Below are positions 14,379-22,507 of a stretch of 64,000 nt of DNA, in pieces. Below the pieces are notes generated by a model. It was not told the origin of the DNA, made no database searches, and saw only the letters and a list, made by a program, of their open reading frames with translations. This stretch comes from Streptomyces ardesiacus. Lineage in GTDB: Bacteria; Actinomycetota; Actinomycetes; Streptomycetales; Streptomycetaceae. Position 1 is the stretch's first letter, and every line of letters begins with the position of its first letter. Location: the NCBI RefSeq assembly GCF_003112575.1, contig NZ_BEWC01000006.1:310001-374000 (forward strand), read 5' to 3'. Both the position numbers and the translations under genes were made by a program.

Positions 14379-17178
14379 GGGACGTGAACTCCACGACCTG
14401 CTGGTAGGTCGGCCGGTTCTGCCAGCCGATGCCGCCGTGCTTGATGCCGCCGAGGGTGCGGTGGATCACCGAGTCGGCGCACCACTGGTCTCCCGCCGAA
14501 CAGTTCTCGTCGCCGGGGTAGACCTGGGCGGCCGTGCGGCCCGCCGCCTCCTTCAGGGTGGACACCAGGGTGTTCCGGCAGGCGGTGAGGTCGCCGTCGC
14601 CGCAGTAGGCGTGCGCGAGCGGGCCCTTGACGGACTCGCCGAGCACGGACCGGATGTCCTTGTCGACATAGCTCCACCAGCCGTACTGGAAGGCGCTGCC
14701 GGCGTGGGCGCCGGTCGGGCCGTGGGCGGCGGACGGGGACTCGTCGACGGGCAGGTTGCGGGTGAAGGCGGTGTACAGGTCGCTGCCGAGGCCCGGTTCG
14801 AACTCGGCCTTCACCAGCAGCGGCCACCAGGCGTCCAGGGTGCGGATCGCGTCGGCGTGCGCGTACTTCTTGGCGCCCGCCGAGGTCTCCGTGCGCAGTC
14901 CGCCCGCCGACAGCCACGCCTTCAGCCCGTCCACGGCCGTCTTCGCCGCCGGGTCGCTCACCGGCGCCGACTCGACCACCTTCAGCAGGCCCGGCAGGAC
15001 GTCCTCGGCACGCAGGTCGGCGAGGCCCGCCTCGGCCATGGCCTTGACCAGCGCGGTGCGGGTGACGCCGCCCTCGGCGACCAGCTTCTTCACCCGGTCG
15101 TCTAGCAGGTCGCCGCGGTGGACGGAGCCGTTGCCCCAGGACGCGGCCGGGTAGTCCTTGGCCTGCTTGTTGTTCCAGGAGACGTAGTAGCCCTGGTCGA
15201 CCGACTGCGGGTGGGCGGACGCGCCGGTGTACCGGGCGGTGTTGGCGGCCGGGTCCCAGTCCTGCCATTCGTACGCCTGCCGCGCCCAGACCGGGAACTC
15301 GGCGTCGACGCCGCTCGCGCGCACCGGGTTGTCGCCGCTGTTGTAGTACGCGGTGTGCTCGGAGTCGGCGTAGAACCAGTTGAAGGTGTAGTTGATGTGC
15401 TGGACGGCGCCCTGGAAGCGCTCGGGACCGTTGAGGTAGTCCGGGTCGTTCAGCATCTGGAAGCCGATGATCGAGTCGGCCTCGTGGAGGTAGGAGGAGC
15501 GCAGGGTGGTGTAGGCGACCTTCTTGCCGCCGACCGTGGCGCGGGACTCGACGGGGCCGTACTTGGTGCGCCAGACGCGCATCGTGTAGGAGCCGGCCGC
15601 GGTGGGGTCGGCGACGGTCGGCTTCCAGGCGTTGCGCCGCTCGACCTTCTCCATGGGCGTGCAGGTGCCGCGGTAGAGGTAGTGGTAGTCGTCCTGGCAC
15701 AGCTCGACCGCGTAGGTGTCGATGATGTCCTGGCCCGAGGTGGTCGCGCTCCAGGCGTAGTCCTGGCCGCGGCCGAGTTCGACGTACATGCTCAGGCCCG
15801 CGAAGGAGGCGCCGCGGGCGCTGATGCCGGGGCCCTGGATCTCCTGGAGCATGAGCAACTGCGGGGCGAAGTAGCCGGTCTGGGGTCCGAACACGGCGAC
15901 GGGGTGGCCGCTCGCGGTGTGCTCGCCGCTGACGACGAGGGCGTTGGACATGCCGCGCCGCGCCGAGGTCACCGCCGCGTCCGCGGCCTTGGCGGAGGCA
16001 CCGGCCGCGCCCGCCGCCCCGGCGCTGCCCGTACGGTCGTACACCAGCGGCTCCGCCCGGACCGACCCGGCGTCGGGCAGGGCGCGGCCCTGCGGGTCGG
16101 CCGGGGTGGGCAGGTACGGGAAGCTGCCGTCCTGCTGGGTGAGGACGGCCTCGGGGTCGTTGCGCTGGCGGAAGGACTCCCAGACCTTGGTGCCCTCGGC
16201 GACGCCGTACTTCTCCTGGGCGGCGAGGAGGGAGAGCGCGTTGTTGACCTCGCCGCCGCCTCCGGCGCCGAAGAGGGAACCGATGACGGAGGCCAGCGCG
16301 ATGAGGTCGGAGCGCTTGAAGCGCTCGATGGTGCCGGCGTTGGTGATGGCGTCCTTGTGGCCGGTCAGGACGTACTCGCCGGGGAAGTAGCGGCCCTTGT
16401 CGGAGGCGTCGATGTAGGCGTTGACCCCGGCGACGTAGGCGTCCACGTCGGCGAGGGCGAGCTTGCCGCGCTCGCCCGACTTGGCGGCGGCGCTCTCGAT
16501 CTGCGCCTCCAGGTCGGCCTCGGTGTAGGGGGCGCTGCGCCAGAACTGCTGCTCCAGGCCCTGGTTGGCGGGGGCGCCGCCCGCGAAGGGGGTCAACTGG
16601 CCGCGTCCGACGTGCCGGAAGAGGTCCATGAGCCACAGCCGGTCCTGGGCGGCGGCGTACCCGGCGCCGAACTCGGTGCCGTAGCGCGTGGTGCCGGTGA
16701 TGTGCGGCACGCCGGTCTTCTTGTCGCGGACGATGGTCACGTCGTCGCGTCCCGCGGGGCGGACGGTGGAGGCGGCCTGGCCGTCCGGGACGCCGAAGGA
16801 GGCGTCGTTGAAGAAGGTGTTGATCTTGTCGTTGCTCAGGCCCTGGTACCCGGTGGCGAGCTTCGCGTAGGGGCCGAGCTGGTCCTCGGCGTGCGACGGC
16901 TGGGTGCCGAACGCCTGGTTGAGGAGGATCTGGGCGAGGGTGGCGTTGCCGTTCTGGCCGGGCGGCAGGATGTCGGAACACTGCCCGCCGCAGTGGTCGT
17001 TGGCGGCGGCTTGGGCGGCCTTGACCTCGGCGGACCCGGTCCCGGCGGCCATGGCCGGGGAAAGCGGTGACAAAACTCCGGCAATGAGCGCGCATACGGA
17101 TGCGGTCTTCAGGAACCCGTGGAGACCGCGGGGAGTTCTCAGTCTGTCGAGGGCGTTGCGTGGGGTGCGCCGTGACAT
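14371..17178 (-). CDS. Secreted penicillin acylase family N-terminal nucleophile hydrolase
   Basis: The preproprotein has 935 residues, within the penicillin/aculeacin/AHL acylase range. A Sec signal peptide (about 22-45, ends AMA) is followed by the alpha chain, which contains the family motif GYAAAQDRLWLMDLFRHVGRGQL near 173. The spacer runs to RRGM(410), and the beta chain starts at the nucleophile Ser411 in SNALVVSG. The usual residue before the Ser is Gly; here it is Met. The beta chain shows FGPQTGYFAPQLLML and ARGASFAGL. It would cleave amide bonds of acylated compounds outside the cell: lactone signals, lipopeptides or beta-lactams. The ribosome binding site is GGAGGAG. Two Ala/Gly-rich linkers precede the cleavage site. 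Confidence 0.9.
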   Translation of the reverse strand: MSRRTPRNALDRLRTPRGLHGFLKTASVCALIAGVLSPLSPAMAAGTGSAEVKAAQAAANDHCGGQCSDILPPGQNGNATLAQILLNQAFGTQPSHAEDQLGPYAKLATGYQGLSNDKINTFFNDASFGVPDGQAASTVRPAGRDDVTIVRDKKTGVPHITGTTRYGTEFGAGYAAAQDRLWLMDLFRHVGRGQLTPFAGGAPANQGLEQQFWRSAPYTEADLEAQIESAAAKSGERGKLALADVDAYVAGVNAYIDASDKGRYFPGEYVLTGHKDAITNAGTIERFKRSDLIALASVIGSLFGAGGGGEVNNALSLLAAQEKYGVAEGTKVWESFRQRNDPEAVLTQQDGSFPYLPTPADPQGRALPDAGSVRAEPLVYDRTGSAGAAGAAGASAKAADAAVTSARRGMSNALVVSGEHTASGHPVAVFGPQTGYFAPQLLMLQEIQGPGISARGASFAGLSMYVELGRGQDYAWSATTSGQDIIDTYAVELCQDDYHYLYRGTCTPMEKVERRNAWKPTVADPTAAGSYTMRVWRTKYGPVESRATVGGKKVAYTTLRSSYLHEADSIIGFQMLNDPDYLNGPERFQGAVQHINYTFNWFYADSEHTAYYNSGDNPVRASGVDAEFPVWARQAYEWQDWDPAANTARYTGASAHPQSVDQGYYVSWNNKQAKDYPAASWGNGSVHRGDLLDDRVKKLVAEGGVTRTALVKAMAEAGLADLRAEDVLPGLLKVVESAPVSDPAAKTAVDGLKAWLSAGGLRTETSAGAKKYAHADAIRTLDAWWPLLVKAEFEPGLGSDLYTAFTRNLPVDESPSAAHGPTGAHAGSAFQYGWWSYVDKDIRSVLGESVKGPLAHAYCGDGDLTACRNTLVSTLKEAAGRTAAQVYPGDENCSAGDQWCADSVIHRTLGGIKHGGIGWQNRPTYQQVVEFTSHR

Positions 17179-17399
17179 GGCAGCTCCTCCCGACGGGGGT
17201 GTGGCGGGACGTTACCGCCGGTATCCCCGACTTGGAAGATGAACGTGCGTCACTTTTTCCAGCGGGCGGATCGGCTGATGGAAGGCATCGGAAATCGGAT
17301 GGAGCCGAATCGGTTGTCGATACGTCTATTCGGCGACGTCCGTACGACGACGCCGAAGTGACCGGAGTGCAGGTGCAGGTGTGACGGAGGTGCAGGGCG

Positions 17400-18002
17400 A
17401 TGGCCGGTTTCCGAAGTCTGGCGAGACAGGTCCGCGATCCACGGTGCGATCTGGCGCTGCGGCGCTATTCGCTGCGCAAGTGCCTTGAGCGTTTTGCCCC
17501 TTATGGGCACAGGGCGACCTGGGACCATCTCTGCTCCCGGGCCGGGTTCGGTCCCGAGGACCGCTCCCCCGACCCAGCGCGGCTCGTGGCCGCACTGGAG
17601 GAGCTGGAGGAGGCGCGTTCGGTGTGGCTGGCCTACGAGGTCGCCTTCGCCGAGCGGCGCAGGAAGGAGAAGCACGACGGGCTGCGCAGGCCGGGCAGCG
17701 TGGACGACTGGCACCGGCTGACCTGGGGCGGGTTCGGCGTGGCCTGGTGCGACGACCCCCGGGTCCACCCCGACGGGCCGCTGGCGGAGGTACTGCGCCG
17801 GCTGATCTCGGCGCTGGAGCGCGAGCCGGGGTCGGTGTGCCCGGTGTGCGACGGGGAGCGCCTCGTCTGGAAGTACGACCTGGACCACGAGCCCTCGACG
17901 GGCCCCGTCTGCACGGACTGCGGGATCCTCGTGCCGCGGCCCGTCCTGACCCCGGACGCCCGGGCGGACGCCCGGCGGGGCCGGCTGCTGATGTCCGCGT
18001 AG
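17400..18002 (+). CDS. Conserved hypothetical protein with a C-terminal zinc ribbon
   Basis: The protein has 200 residues, soluble. The N-terminal half is helical and charged, with FRSLARQVRDPRCDLALRRYSLRKC and a coiled stretch LEELEEARSVWLAYEVAFAERRRKEK near 65-90. The C-terminus has two Cys pairs, CPVC near 146 and CTDC near 170, spaced like a zinc ribbon. No enzyme motif is seen. It is transcribed away from the penicillin acylase gene across a 221-bp promoter region. I do not recognise a named family. GGAGG lies upstream of the ATG with a spacing of about 9. Confidence 0.75.
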   Translation: MAGFRSLARQVRDPRCDLALRRYSLRKCLERFAPYGHRATWDHLCSRAGFGPEDRSPDPARLVAALEELEEARSVWLAYEVAFAERRRKEKHDGLRRPGSVDDWHRLTWGGFGVAWCDDPRVHPDGPLAEVLRRLISALEREPGSVCPVCDGERLVWKYDLDHEPSTGPVCTDCGILVPRPVLTPDARADARRGRLLMSA

Positions 18003-18097
18003 CCGGCCGCGGGAGTGCGCCGGGGGTGCCGCGCTCCCTGCGGCCGGTACGGCACGGGCCGCGGTGCGCTGTCGGTGGTGCCGGGCACCATGGGGCA

Positions 18098-18835
18098 ATG
18101 GTGCAGGTGTGTGTGAACGGGGCGCGCGGGAGCGGTGACGGCGCGGTGGTGCCGCTGTCGCCGGACGCGCTGGCGGAGTCGGCGGCCCAAGCGGTCGCCG
18201 CCGGGGCCACGGACGTCCACGTCCACCCGAAGACGCCGTGCGGGCGGGACACGTTGTCGCCGCGCGTCCTCGCGGCGGTCCTGGAGGCGATACGGGCCCG
18301 GCTGCCCGCCCGGGTGCCCGTCGGGGTCACCACGGGCGCCTGGGCCGAACCCGGCCCCGCGGCCCGGGTGGCGCGGATCCGGGGCTGGACGGTCCTGCCC
18401 GACCACGCGTCGGTCAACTGGCACGAGCCGGGCGCCGAGGAGACGGCCGCGGCGCTGCTCGAACGCGGGGTGGCGGTGGAGGCGGGGATCTGGTCCGGCA
18501 CGGACGGGGCGGCCCGGTTCCTGCGCTCGCCCCTCGCGCCGAAGGTGCTGCGTGTCCTGGCGGAGGTCACGGACACCGACCCGGCGACCGCGCCCGGCTC
18601 CGCGCGCGTCCTGCTGGCCGGGCTCGGCGCGGCTCACGGCCGCCCCGTCCTGCTGCACGGCGAGGACGGCGGGGCGTGGCCGGTGCTGCGGCTGGCCGGC
18701 CGGCTGGGCCTGGCGACCCGGATCGGCCTGGAGGACACCCTGCACCTTCCCGACGGCAGCCGGGCCGCCTCGAACGCCGATCTGGTCACGGCGGCGGTGC
18801 GGGAGTGGAGTTCGGCCCGCCGGGGCAGCGACTGA
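18098..18835 (+). CDS. BKACE (beta-keto acid cleavage enzyme, DUF849) family protein
   Basis: The protein has 245 residues, shorter than the usual about 300, with a TIM-barrel pattern. The N-terminal VCVNGARGSG region, the metal-binding ATDVHVHPKTPCGRDTLSP near 38 (HxH), VPVGVTTGAWAEP near 75 and ASVNWHEPGAEETAAALLERGV near 100 match the BKACE family. So does LLHGEDGGAWPVLRLAGRLGLATRIGLEDTL near 190. Members condense or cleave beta-keto acids with acetyl-CoA using Zn2+. The substrate is open. The C-terminal truncation relative to relatives may mean a distinct subgroup. ATG at 18098 is preceded by GGGGCA. Confidence 0.78.
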   Translation: MVQVCVNGARGSGDGAVVPLSPDALAESAAQAVAAGATDVHVHPKTPCGRDTLSPRVLAAVLEAIRARLPARVPVGVTTGAWAEPGPAARVARIRGWTVLPDHASVNWHEPGAEETAAALLERGVAVEAGIWSGTDGAARFLRSPLAPKVLRVLAEVTDTDPATAPGSARVLLAGLGAAHGRPVLLHGEDGGAWPVLRLAGRLGLATRIGLEDTLHLPDGSRAASNADLVTAAVREWSSARRGSD

Positions 18836-18867
18836 GGCCCCGGACCGCGTCCCGGGCCACCGGGACG

Positions 18868-18993
18868 TCAGTCGCCGCAACAGCCGGACTCCCGGGCCGA
18901 AACCGCCCCCGGGCGACCCCTGACGGTGGAGCCACGACGCTCCACAAGCAGCCGGGACCCGGCACGGCGCCCACCGAAGACGCCGTCGGGGAT
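18868..18993. repeat. Second copy of the soxR 3' end
   Basis: This 126-bp segment is about 94% identical to 19093-19218, the last 41 codons of soxR, at an offset of 225 bp. It lies beyond the soxR stop codon and has no start codon of its own. Seven substitutions and no gap are seen over the first 123 positions. The spacer between copies shows only faint similarity to the soxR DNA 225 bp away. It looks like a decaying tandem duplication. Confidence 0.85.
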
Positions 18994-19092
18994 ACGACAG
19001 AACACGGCCGACGACAGGACAGGCATCCCCCAGTCAACTCCGGCCGGACAGGACGACGCCGAGACCCGGGCTCCGCCCCGGGCCAGTGGACC

Positions 19093-19614
19093 TCAGTCGC
19101 CGCAACAGCCGGACTCCCGGGCCGAAACCGCCCCCGGGCCGCCCCTGACGGTGGAGCCACGACGCTCCACGAGCAGCCGGGACCCGGCACGGCGTTCGCC
19201 GAAGACGTCGTCGGGATTGGACAGGACGCAGGTCTCCAGGGACAGGCAGCCGCAGCCGATGCAGTCGGTGAGGTGGTCGCGCAGCCGGTTGAGCTGCTGG
19301 ATGCGCTCGTCCAGTTCGGAGCGCCAGGACGCGGAGAGCCGGGCCCAGTCGTCCGCGGTGGGGGTGCGCCCCTCCGGCAGTTCGGCGAGCGCCTCGCGGA
19401 TCGTGGCCAGCGGGATGCCGACCCGCTGCGCCGCGCGGACGAAGGCGACCCGGCGCAGCGCGTCACGGCTGAAGCGACGCTGGTTGCCCGAGGTGCGGCG
19501 GCTGTGGATCAGGCCCTTGGACTCGTAGAAGTGCAGGGCGGAGACGGCGGCACCGCTGCGCGCGGCGAGCTGGCCGACCGTGAGCTCTTGGATCTTCTCG
19601 GGAATCTGAGGCAC
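19093..19614 (-). CDS. soxR: Redox-sensing MerR-family regulator SoxR
   Basis: The protein has 173 residues. The MerR winged helix (about 10-80) contains LTVGQLAARSGAAVSALHFY and GNQRRFSRDALRRVAFVRAAQ. The [2Fe-2S] cluster ligands are Cys118, Cys121, Cys123 and Cys129 (CIGCGCLSLETC). In streptomycetes SoxR is oxidised by the cell's own redox-active antibiotics and turns on oxidoreductase and exporter genes. No obvious SoxR box was found inside this window. The GTG at 19614 gives the family start MPQIPEKIQEL; GAGGA overlaps that codon. The C-terminal tail (VERRGSTVRGGPG...ESGCCGD) is duplicated downstream. Confidence 0.95.
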   Translation of the reverse strand: MPQIPEKIQELTVGQLAARSGAAVSALHFYESKGLIHSRRTSGNQRRFSRDALRRVAFVRAAQRVGIPLATIREALAELPEGRTPTADDWARLSASWRSELDERIQQLNRLRDHLTDCIGCGCLSLETCVLSNPDDVFGERRAGSRLLVERRGSTVRGGPGAVSARESGCCGD

Positions 19615-19679
19615 TCCTCGCACCCTACCGACCCGCTCACCCGTCCGGTCCGTTGACAGGGGCTCCACGGCCCACCATG

Positions 19680-19695
19680 CTAAGCAGTCGCTTAG
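19680..19695. promoter_or_regulatory. TetR operator in front of maoC-like gene
   Basis: CTAAGC-AGTC-GCTTAG is a perfect 6+6 dyad, 30 bases upstream of the hydratase start. The same dyad with one mismatch occurs in front of the convergent tetR gene (20871-20885). This points to control of both by that TetR. Confidence 0.65.
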
Positions 19696-19724
19696 TCAAT
19701 CAGTGCGACTTGGGAGGCCGGGAC

Positions 19725-20186
19725 ATGGCAGAGCCGAGGATCTTCGCGTCCGCCGACGAGGTGAAGGCGGCGGTGGGCGAGCAGCTCGGGTACACCGACT
19801 GGGTGGAGGTCGACCAGAAGCGGATCGACCTGTTCGCCGAGGCGACCGGGGACCACCAGTGGATCCACGTGGACCCGGAGAAGGCGGCCGCGGGCCCGTT
19901 CGGCGGCACGATCGCGCACGGCTATCTGACCCTGTCGCTGCTCCCGCTCTTCGGACCGCAGCTCATCCGGGTCGAGGGCGTGAAGATGGGCGTCAACTAC
20001 GGCACCAACAAGGTCCGTTTCCCCTCCCCCGTGCCGGTCGGCTCGCGCCTGCGCGCCACGGCGACGATCACCGGCGTCGAGGAGGTCACGGGCGGGATCC
20101 AGGTCAGCGTCGCCTTCACCGTGGAGCGCGAGGGCGGCGACAAGCCGGTGTGCGTCGCCGAGTCGGTCTCCCGCTACTACCTCTGA
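19725..20186 (+). CDS. MaoC-like (R)-specific enoyl-CoA hydratase
   Basis: The protein has 153 residues with a single hot-dog fold. The hydratase-2 motif is clear: FAEATGDHQWIHVDPEKAAAGPFGGTIAHGYLTLSL, with catalytic Asp and His in GDHQWIH (about 47-53). The residues YGTNKVRFPSPVPVGSRLRA form the central hot-dog strand. It likely hydrates trans-2-enoyl-CoA in fatty acid or polyester metabolism. GGGAGG precedes the ATG at 19725. Its last 10 bases overlap the convergent tetR gene. Confidence 0.92.
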   Translation: MAEPRIFASADEVKAAVGEQLGYTDWVEVDQKRIDLFAEATGDHQWIHVDPEKAAAGPFGGTIAHGYLTLSLLPLFGPQLIRVEGVKMGVNYGTNKVRFPSPVPVGSRLRATATITGVEEVTGGIQVSVAFTVEREGGDKPVCVAESVSRYYL

Positions 20187-20821
20187 GCGGCCCCCGGGGG
20201 TTCGGCTCCCACCATGCGCAGCACGAGGTCGGCGTAGAGTGCGCCGATCTCGTCGGGCGTGCGGGGGCCGTTCACGTTGAACCAGCGGGCCACGTCGATG
20301 CAGAGCGACAGCACGGCCAGCGTCGTGCCCTTGACGTCCGGCACGTCGAACTCGCCCGTCGCCACGCCGTCGTCGATGATGCCGCGCACCGCGGCGTCGC
20401 ACTGCCGGCGGAGCGCGAGGATCTCCTCGCGGGCCTCGGGACCGAGCGCGTCCAGTTCGTACTGCACGACCCGCGCGGTCGTACGCCGCCCGGCGTGCCA
20501 GCGGACGAAGGAGCTCACGGCGTCGGCGAGCCGCTCGGTCGCACCGCCCTCCCCCTGGGCCGCGGAGCGGAGGATGTCCACCGCCCGGGTGTGGCCGATG
20601 CGGCTGATGCGGTGGAGCAGCTCCTCCTTGGTCTTGTAGTGGATGTAGAGCGCGGCCGGGCTCATCCCGGCCCGGCCGGCGATGTCGCGGGTCGTGGTCG
20701 CGTGGTACCCGCGCTCGGCGAACGCCTCCACGGCGGCGACCAGGAGCCGCCGGGCCGCGTCAGGCGTGACCTCTTCCCACGGCTCGATGTCGCCGCCCGT
20801 CGTCTCGGCCGCCGTACTCAT
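20177..20821 (-). CDS. TetR-family regulator convergent with maoC-like gene
   Basis: The protein has 214 residues. The helix-turn-helix domain is at about 22-70 (RRLLVAAVEAFAERGYHATTTRDIAGRAGMSPAALYIHYKTKEELL), and the helical ligand domain follows, similar to TetRs linked to acyl-CoA metabolism. It is convergent with the hydratase gene and overlaps it by 10 bases. Matching dyads upstream of its own start (20871-20885) and of the hydratase gene (19680-19695) suggest autorepression and repression of the hydratase, probably relieved by an acyl-CoA. Confidence 0.9.
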   Translation of the reverse strand: MSTAAETTGGDIEPWEEVTPDAARRLLVAAVEAFAERGYHATTTRDIAGRAGMSPAALYIHYKTKEELLHRISRIGHTRAVDILRSAAQGEGGATERLADAVSSFVRWHAGRRTTARVVQYELDALGPEAREEILALRRQCDAAVRGIIDDGVATGEFDVPDVKGTTLAVLSLCIDVARWFNVNGPRTPDEIGALYADLVLRMVGAEPPGAAQR

Positions 20822-20870
20822 CGCTCGTTCGCCCCTCTCGGTGACAGGAGCACCACCATACCGCCGAAGG

Positions 20871-20885
20871 TGAGCGATCGCTTAG
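20871..20885. promoter_or_regulatory. TetR operator upstream of the tetR gene
   Basis: TGAGCGATCGCTTAG is 50-64 bases upstream of the tetR ATG (20821). Its core GAGC-GATC-GCTTAG matches CTAAGC-N4-GCTTAG at 19680-19695 except for one position. It also overlaps the stop codon of the downstream YiaA-like gene. Confidence 0.6.
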
Positions 20886-21196
20886 GGGCGCTGGCCCGCG
20901 GGGGTGCCGCCCGGCTTCTGGAAGGGGTCGTGCTCGACGAGGATCTTGTCGAGGCGGGCCTGGTCCACCCGGCTGACGATCTGGCCGACCTCCTGCCGGT
21001 CCCGGATGATCTTGGCCAGCGTGAAGGCCGAGGTGACGAGGTACAGGACGGCGATGGCGAGGAAGGCCCGCACCCAGGCGTCCGCCTGGAGCCGGTAGAT
21101 GCCGATGGCGGTGGCGGCCATGGCCACGGAGAAGGAGGCGACGGCCTGCCCGTAGAAGGCGGCCGTGTTCTGCTGCTTGACCGGTGTGTCACTCAT
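20882..21196 (-). CDS. YiaA/YiaB-type two-helix membrane protein
   Basis: The protein has 104 residues. After a polar N-terminus (MSDTPVKQQNTAAFYGQA) there are two membrane helices, ASFSVAMAATAIGIYRL (about 21-37) and AWVRAFLAIAVLYLVTSAFTLAK (about 42-64), then a charged cytoplasmic tail with RDRQEVGQIVSRVDQARLDK. This arrangement is the YiaAB domain. The function is unknown. ATG at 21196. It sits between tetR and an acyl-CoA dehydrogenase, both on the same strand, but with a 61-bp gap from the latter. Confidence 0.82.
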   Translation of the reverse strand: MSDTPVKQQNTAAFYGQAVASFSVAMAATAIGIYRLQADAWVRAFLAIAVLYLVTSAFTLAKIIRDRQEVGQIVSRVDQARLDKILVEHDPFQKPGGTPAGQRP

Positions 21197-21257
21197 GGGG
21201 ACAAGGGTCGGCGGATGTGGCGCCGGCCACATCCGCCGAGATACTCAGGTCGCGTAC

Positions 21258-22409
21258 TCAGAACGCCGAAACCCCGGTCAGCGCACGCCCGATGACGAGC
21301 TTCTGGATCTGACTGGTGCCCTCGTAGAGGGTCATCACGCGGGCGTCGCGCAGCAGTTTGCCGGCCGGGAACTCGTCGATGTAGCCGTAGCCCCCGAAGA
21401 CCTGGAGGGCGTTGTTGGCGGCGCGGACGGCGGCCTCGGAGGCGAAGAGCTTGGCCTTGGAGGACTCGACGGCGAAGGGCTGCCCGCGGTCGATCAGGTC
21501 GGCGACCCGCCAGGTCAGCAACCGGGCCGCGTCCACGTCGAGGGCGATGTCGCTGATCAGCTCCTGCACCAGTTGGTGGTGGGCGATCGTCTTCCCGAAC
21601 TGCTCGCGCTCCCCCGCGTACGCGACGGCCGCGTCCAGGGCCGCCTGGGCTATGCCGACGCAGCCCGCCGCGACCGACATCCGCCCCTTGGCGAGCGCCG
21701 ACATGGCGACCGAGAAGCCCTTGCCCTCGGGCGCGAGCATCGCGGAGGCGGGGACCCGGACGTCCTCCAGGACCAGTTCGGCGGTGGCCTGGCCGCGCAG
21801 CCCGAGCTTGCCGTGGATCGTGCGACGGGTCAGGCCGGGCGTGTCGGTGGGCACAAGGAAGGCCGAGACACCCTTGTGGCCGGGCGCGTCGGTGGAGCGG
21901 GCGAAGAGCAGGACGACGTCGGCCCAGGTGCCGTTGGTGATGAACGTCTTGGTGCCGTTGATCACGTAGTCGTCGCCGTCGCGCACCGCGCGGGTGGACA
22001 GGTGGCCGGCGTCCGAGCCGGTGCCGGGCTCGGTGAGGCCGAAGCAGCCGACGTACGCGCCCGAGGTCAGACCGGGCAGCCAGCGCCGCTTCTGCTCCTC
22101 GTTCCCCCAGGCCGCGACGGTCTTGGCGACCAGGCCGAGGGAGACCGAGACGATGCCGCGCACGGAGCTGTCGCCGCGCCCCAGCTCCTCGGTGACCAGG
22201 CAGTACGCGAGGTGGTCGCCACCGCTGCCGCCGTACTCCTCGTCGACGGTGAGCCCGAGGAAGCCGACCTCGCCGAGCTTCTTCACGATCGACCGGTCCA
22301 CCTCCTCGGCGCGGTCCCACGCGACGACGTGCGGGGTGATCTCCCGTGCCACGAAGTCCCGGGCGAGCCGCCGTACGGCGGTCTGCTCCTCGCTGAGCTC
22401 CAGGTTCAT
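21258..22409 (-). CDS. Acyl-CoA dehydrogenase (short/medium-chain type)
   Basis: FAD flavoenzyme of 383 residues. Signatures are GCFGLTEPGTGSDAG (near 121), KTFITNGTWADV (near 154), and the C-terminal FGGYGYIDEFPAGKLLRDARVMTLYEGTSQIQ, in which the Glu of YEGTSQ is the catalytic base of short-chain ACADs. Arg in REQFGKTIAHHQLVQ contacts FAD. It catalyses alpha,beta-dehydrogenation of acyl-CoA esters. The start at ATG 22409 has GGGGTG upstream. It is divergent from a tetR gene with a 19-bp dyad between them. Confidence 0.94.
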   Translation of the reverse strand: MNLELSEEQTAVRRLARDFVAREITPHVVAWDRAEEVDRSIVKKLGEVGFLGLTVDEEYGGSGGDHLAYCLVTEELGRGDSSVRGIVSVSLGLVAKTVAAWGNEEQKRRWLPGLTSGAYVGCFGLTEPGTGSDAGHLSTRAVRDGDDYVINGTKTFITNGTWADVVLLFARSTDAPGHKGVSAFLVPTDTPGLTRRTIHGKLGLRGQATAELVLEDVRVPASAMLAPEGKGFSVAMSALAKGRMSVAAGCVGIAQAALDAAVAYAGEREQFGKTIAHHQLVQELISDIALDVDAARLLTWRVADLIDRGQPFAVESSKAKLFASEAAVRAANNALQVFGGYGYIDEFPAGKLLRDARVMTLYEGTSQIQKLVIGRALTGVSAF

Positions 22410-22464
22410 GCCGAGTCACCCCACAGGAAAGGAATCTTGACGGAATCTTGAAAGCCGTACATTT

Positions 22465-22483
22465 AAATTAGCACTGCTAGTTT
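22465..22483. promoter_or_regulatory. 19-bp TetR operator between ACAD and tetR
   Basis: AAATTAGCA-C-TGCTAGTTT is a dyad with 8 of 9 paired positions, centred between the divergent ACAD and tetR genes. On the other strand it reads AAACTAGCAGTGCTAATTT. A similar 19-bp dyad, AAACTAGCGCCGATAGTTT, precedes the aldehyde dehydrogenase gene (27831-27849), so one TetR may control both. Confidence 0.6.
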
Positions 22484-22507
22484 CTGTGCAGCCCTACTAT
22501 GTGCGCC

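Noticed and set aside
18994..19092. A possible second small soxR-like gene in the duplicated area
   Set aside because: The copy lacks a start codon and the cluster cysteines; it is a partial duplication, not a gene.
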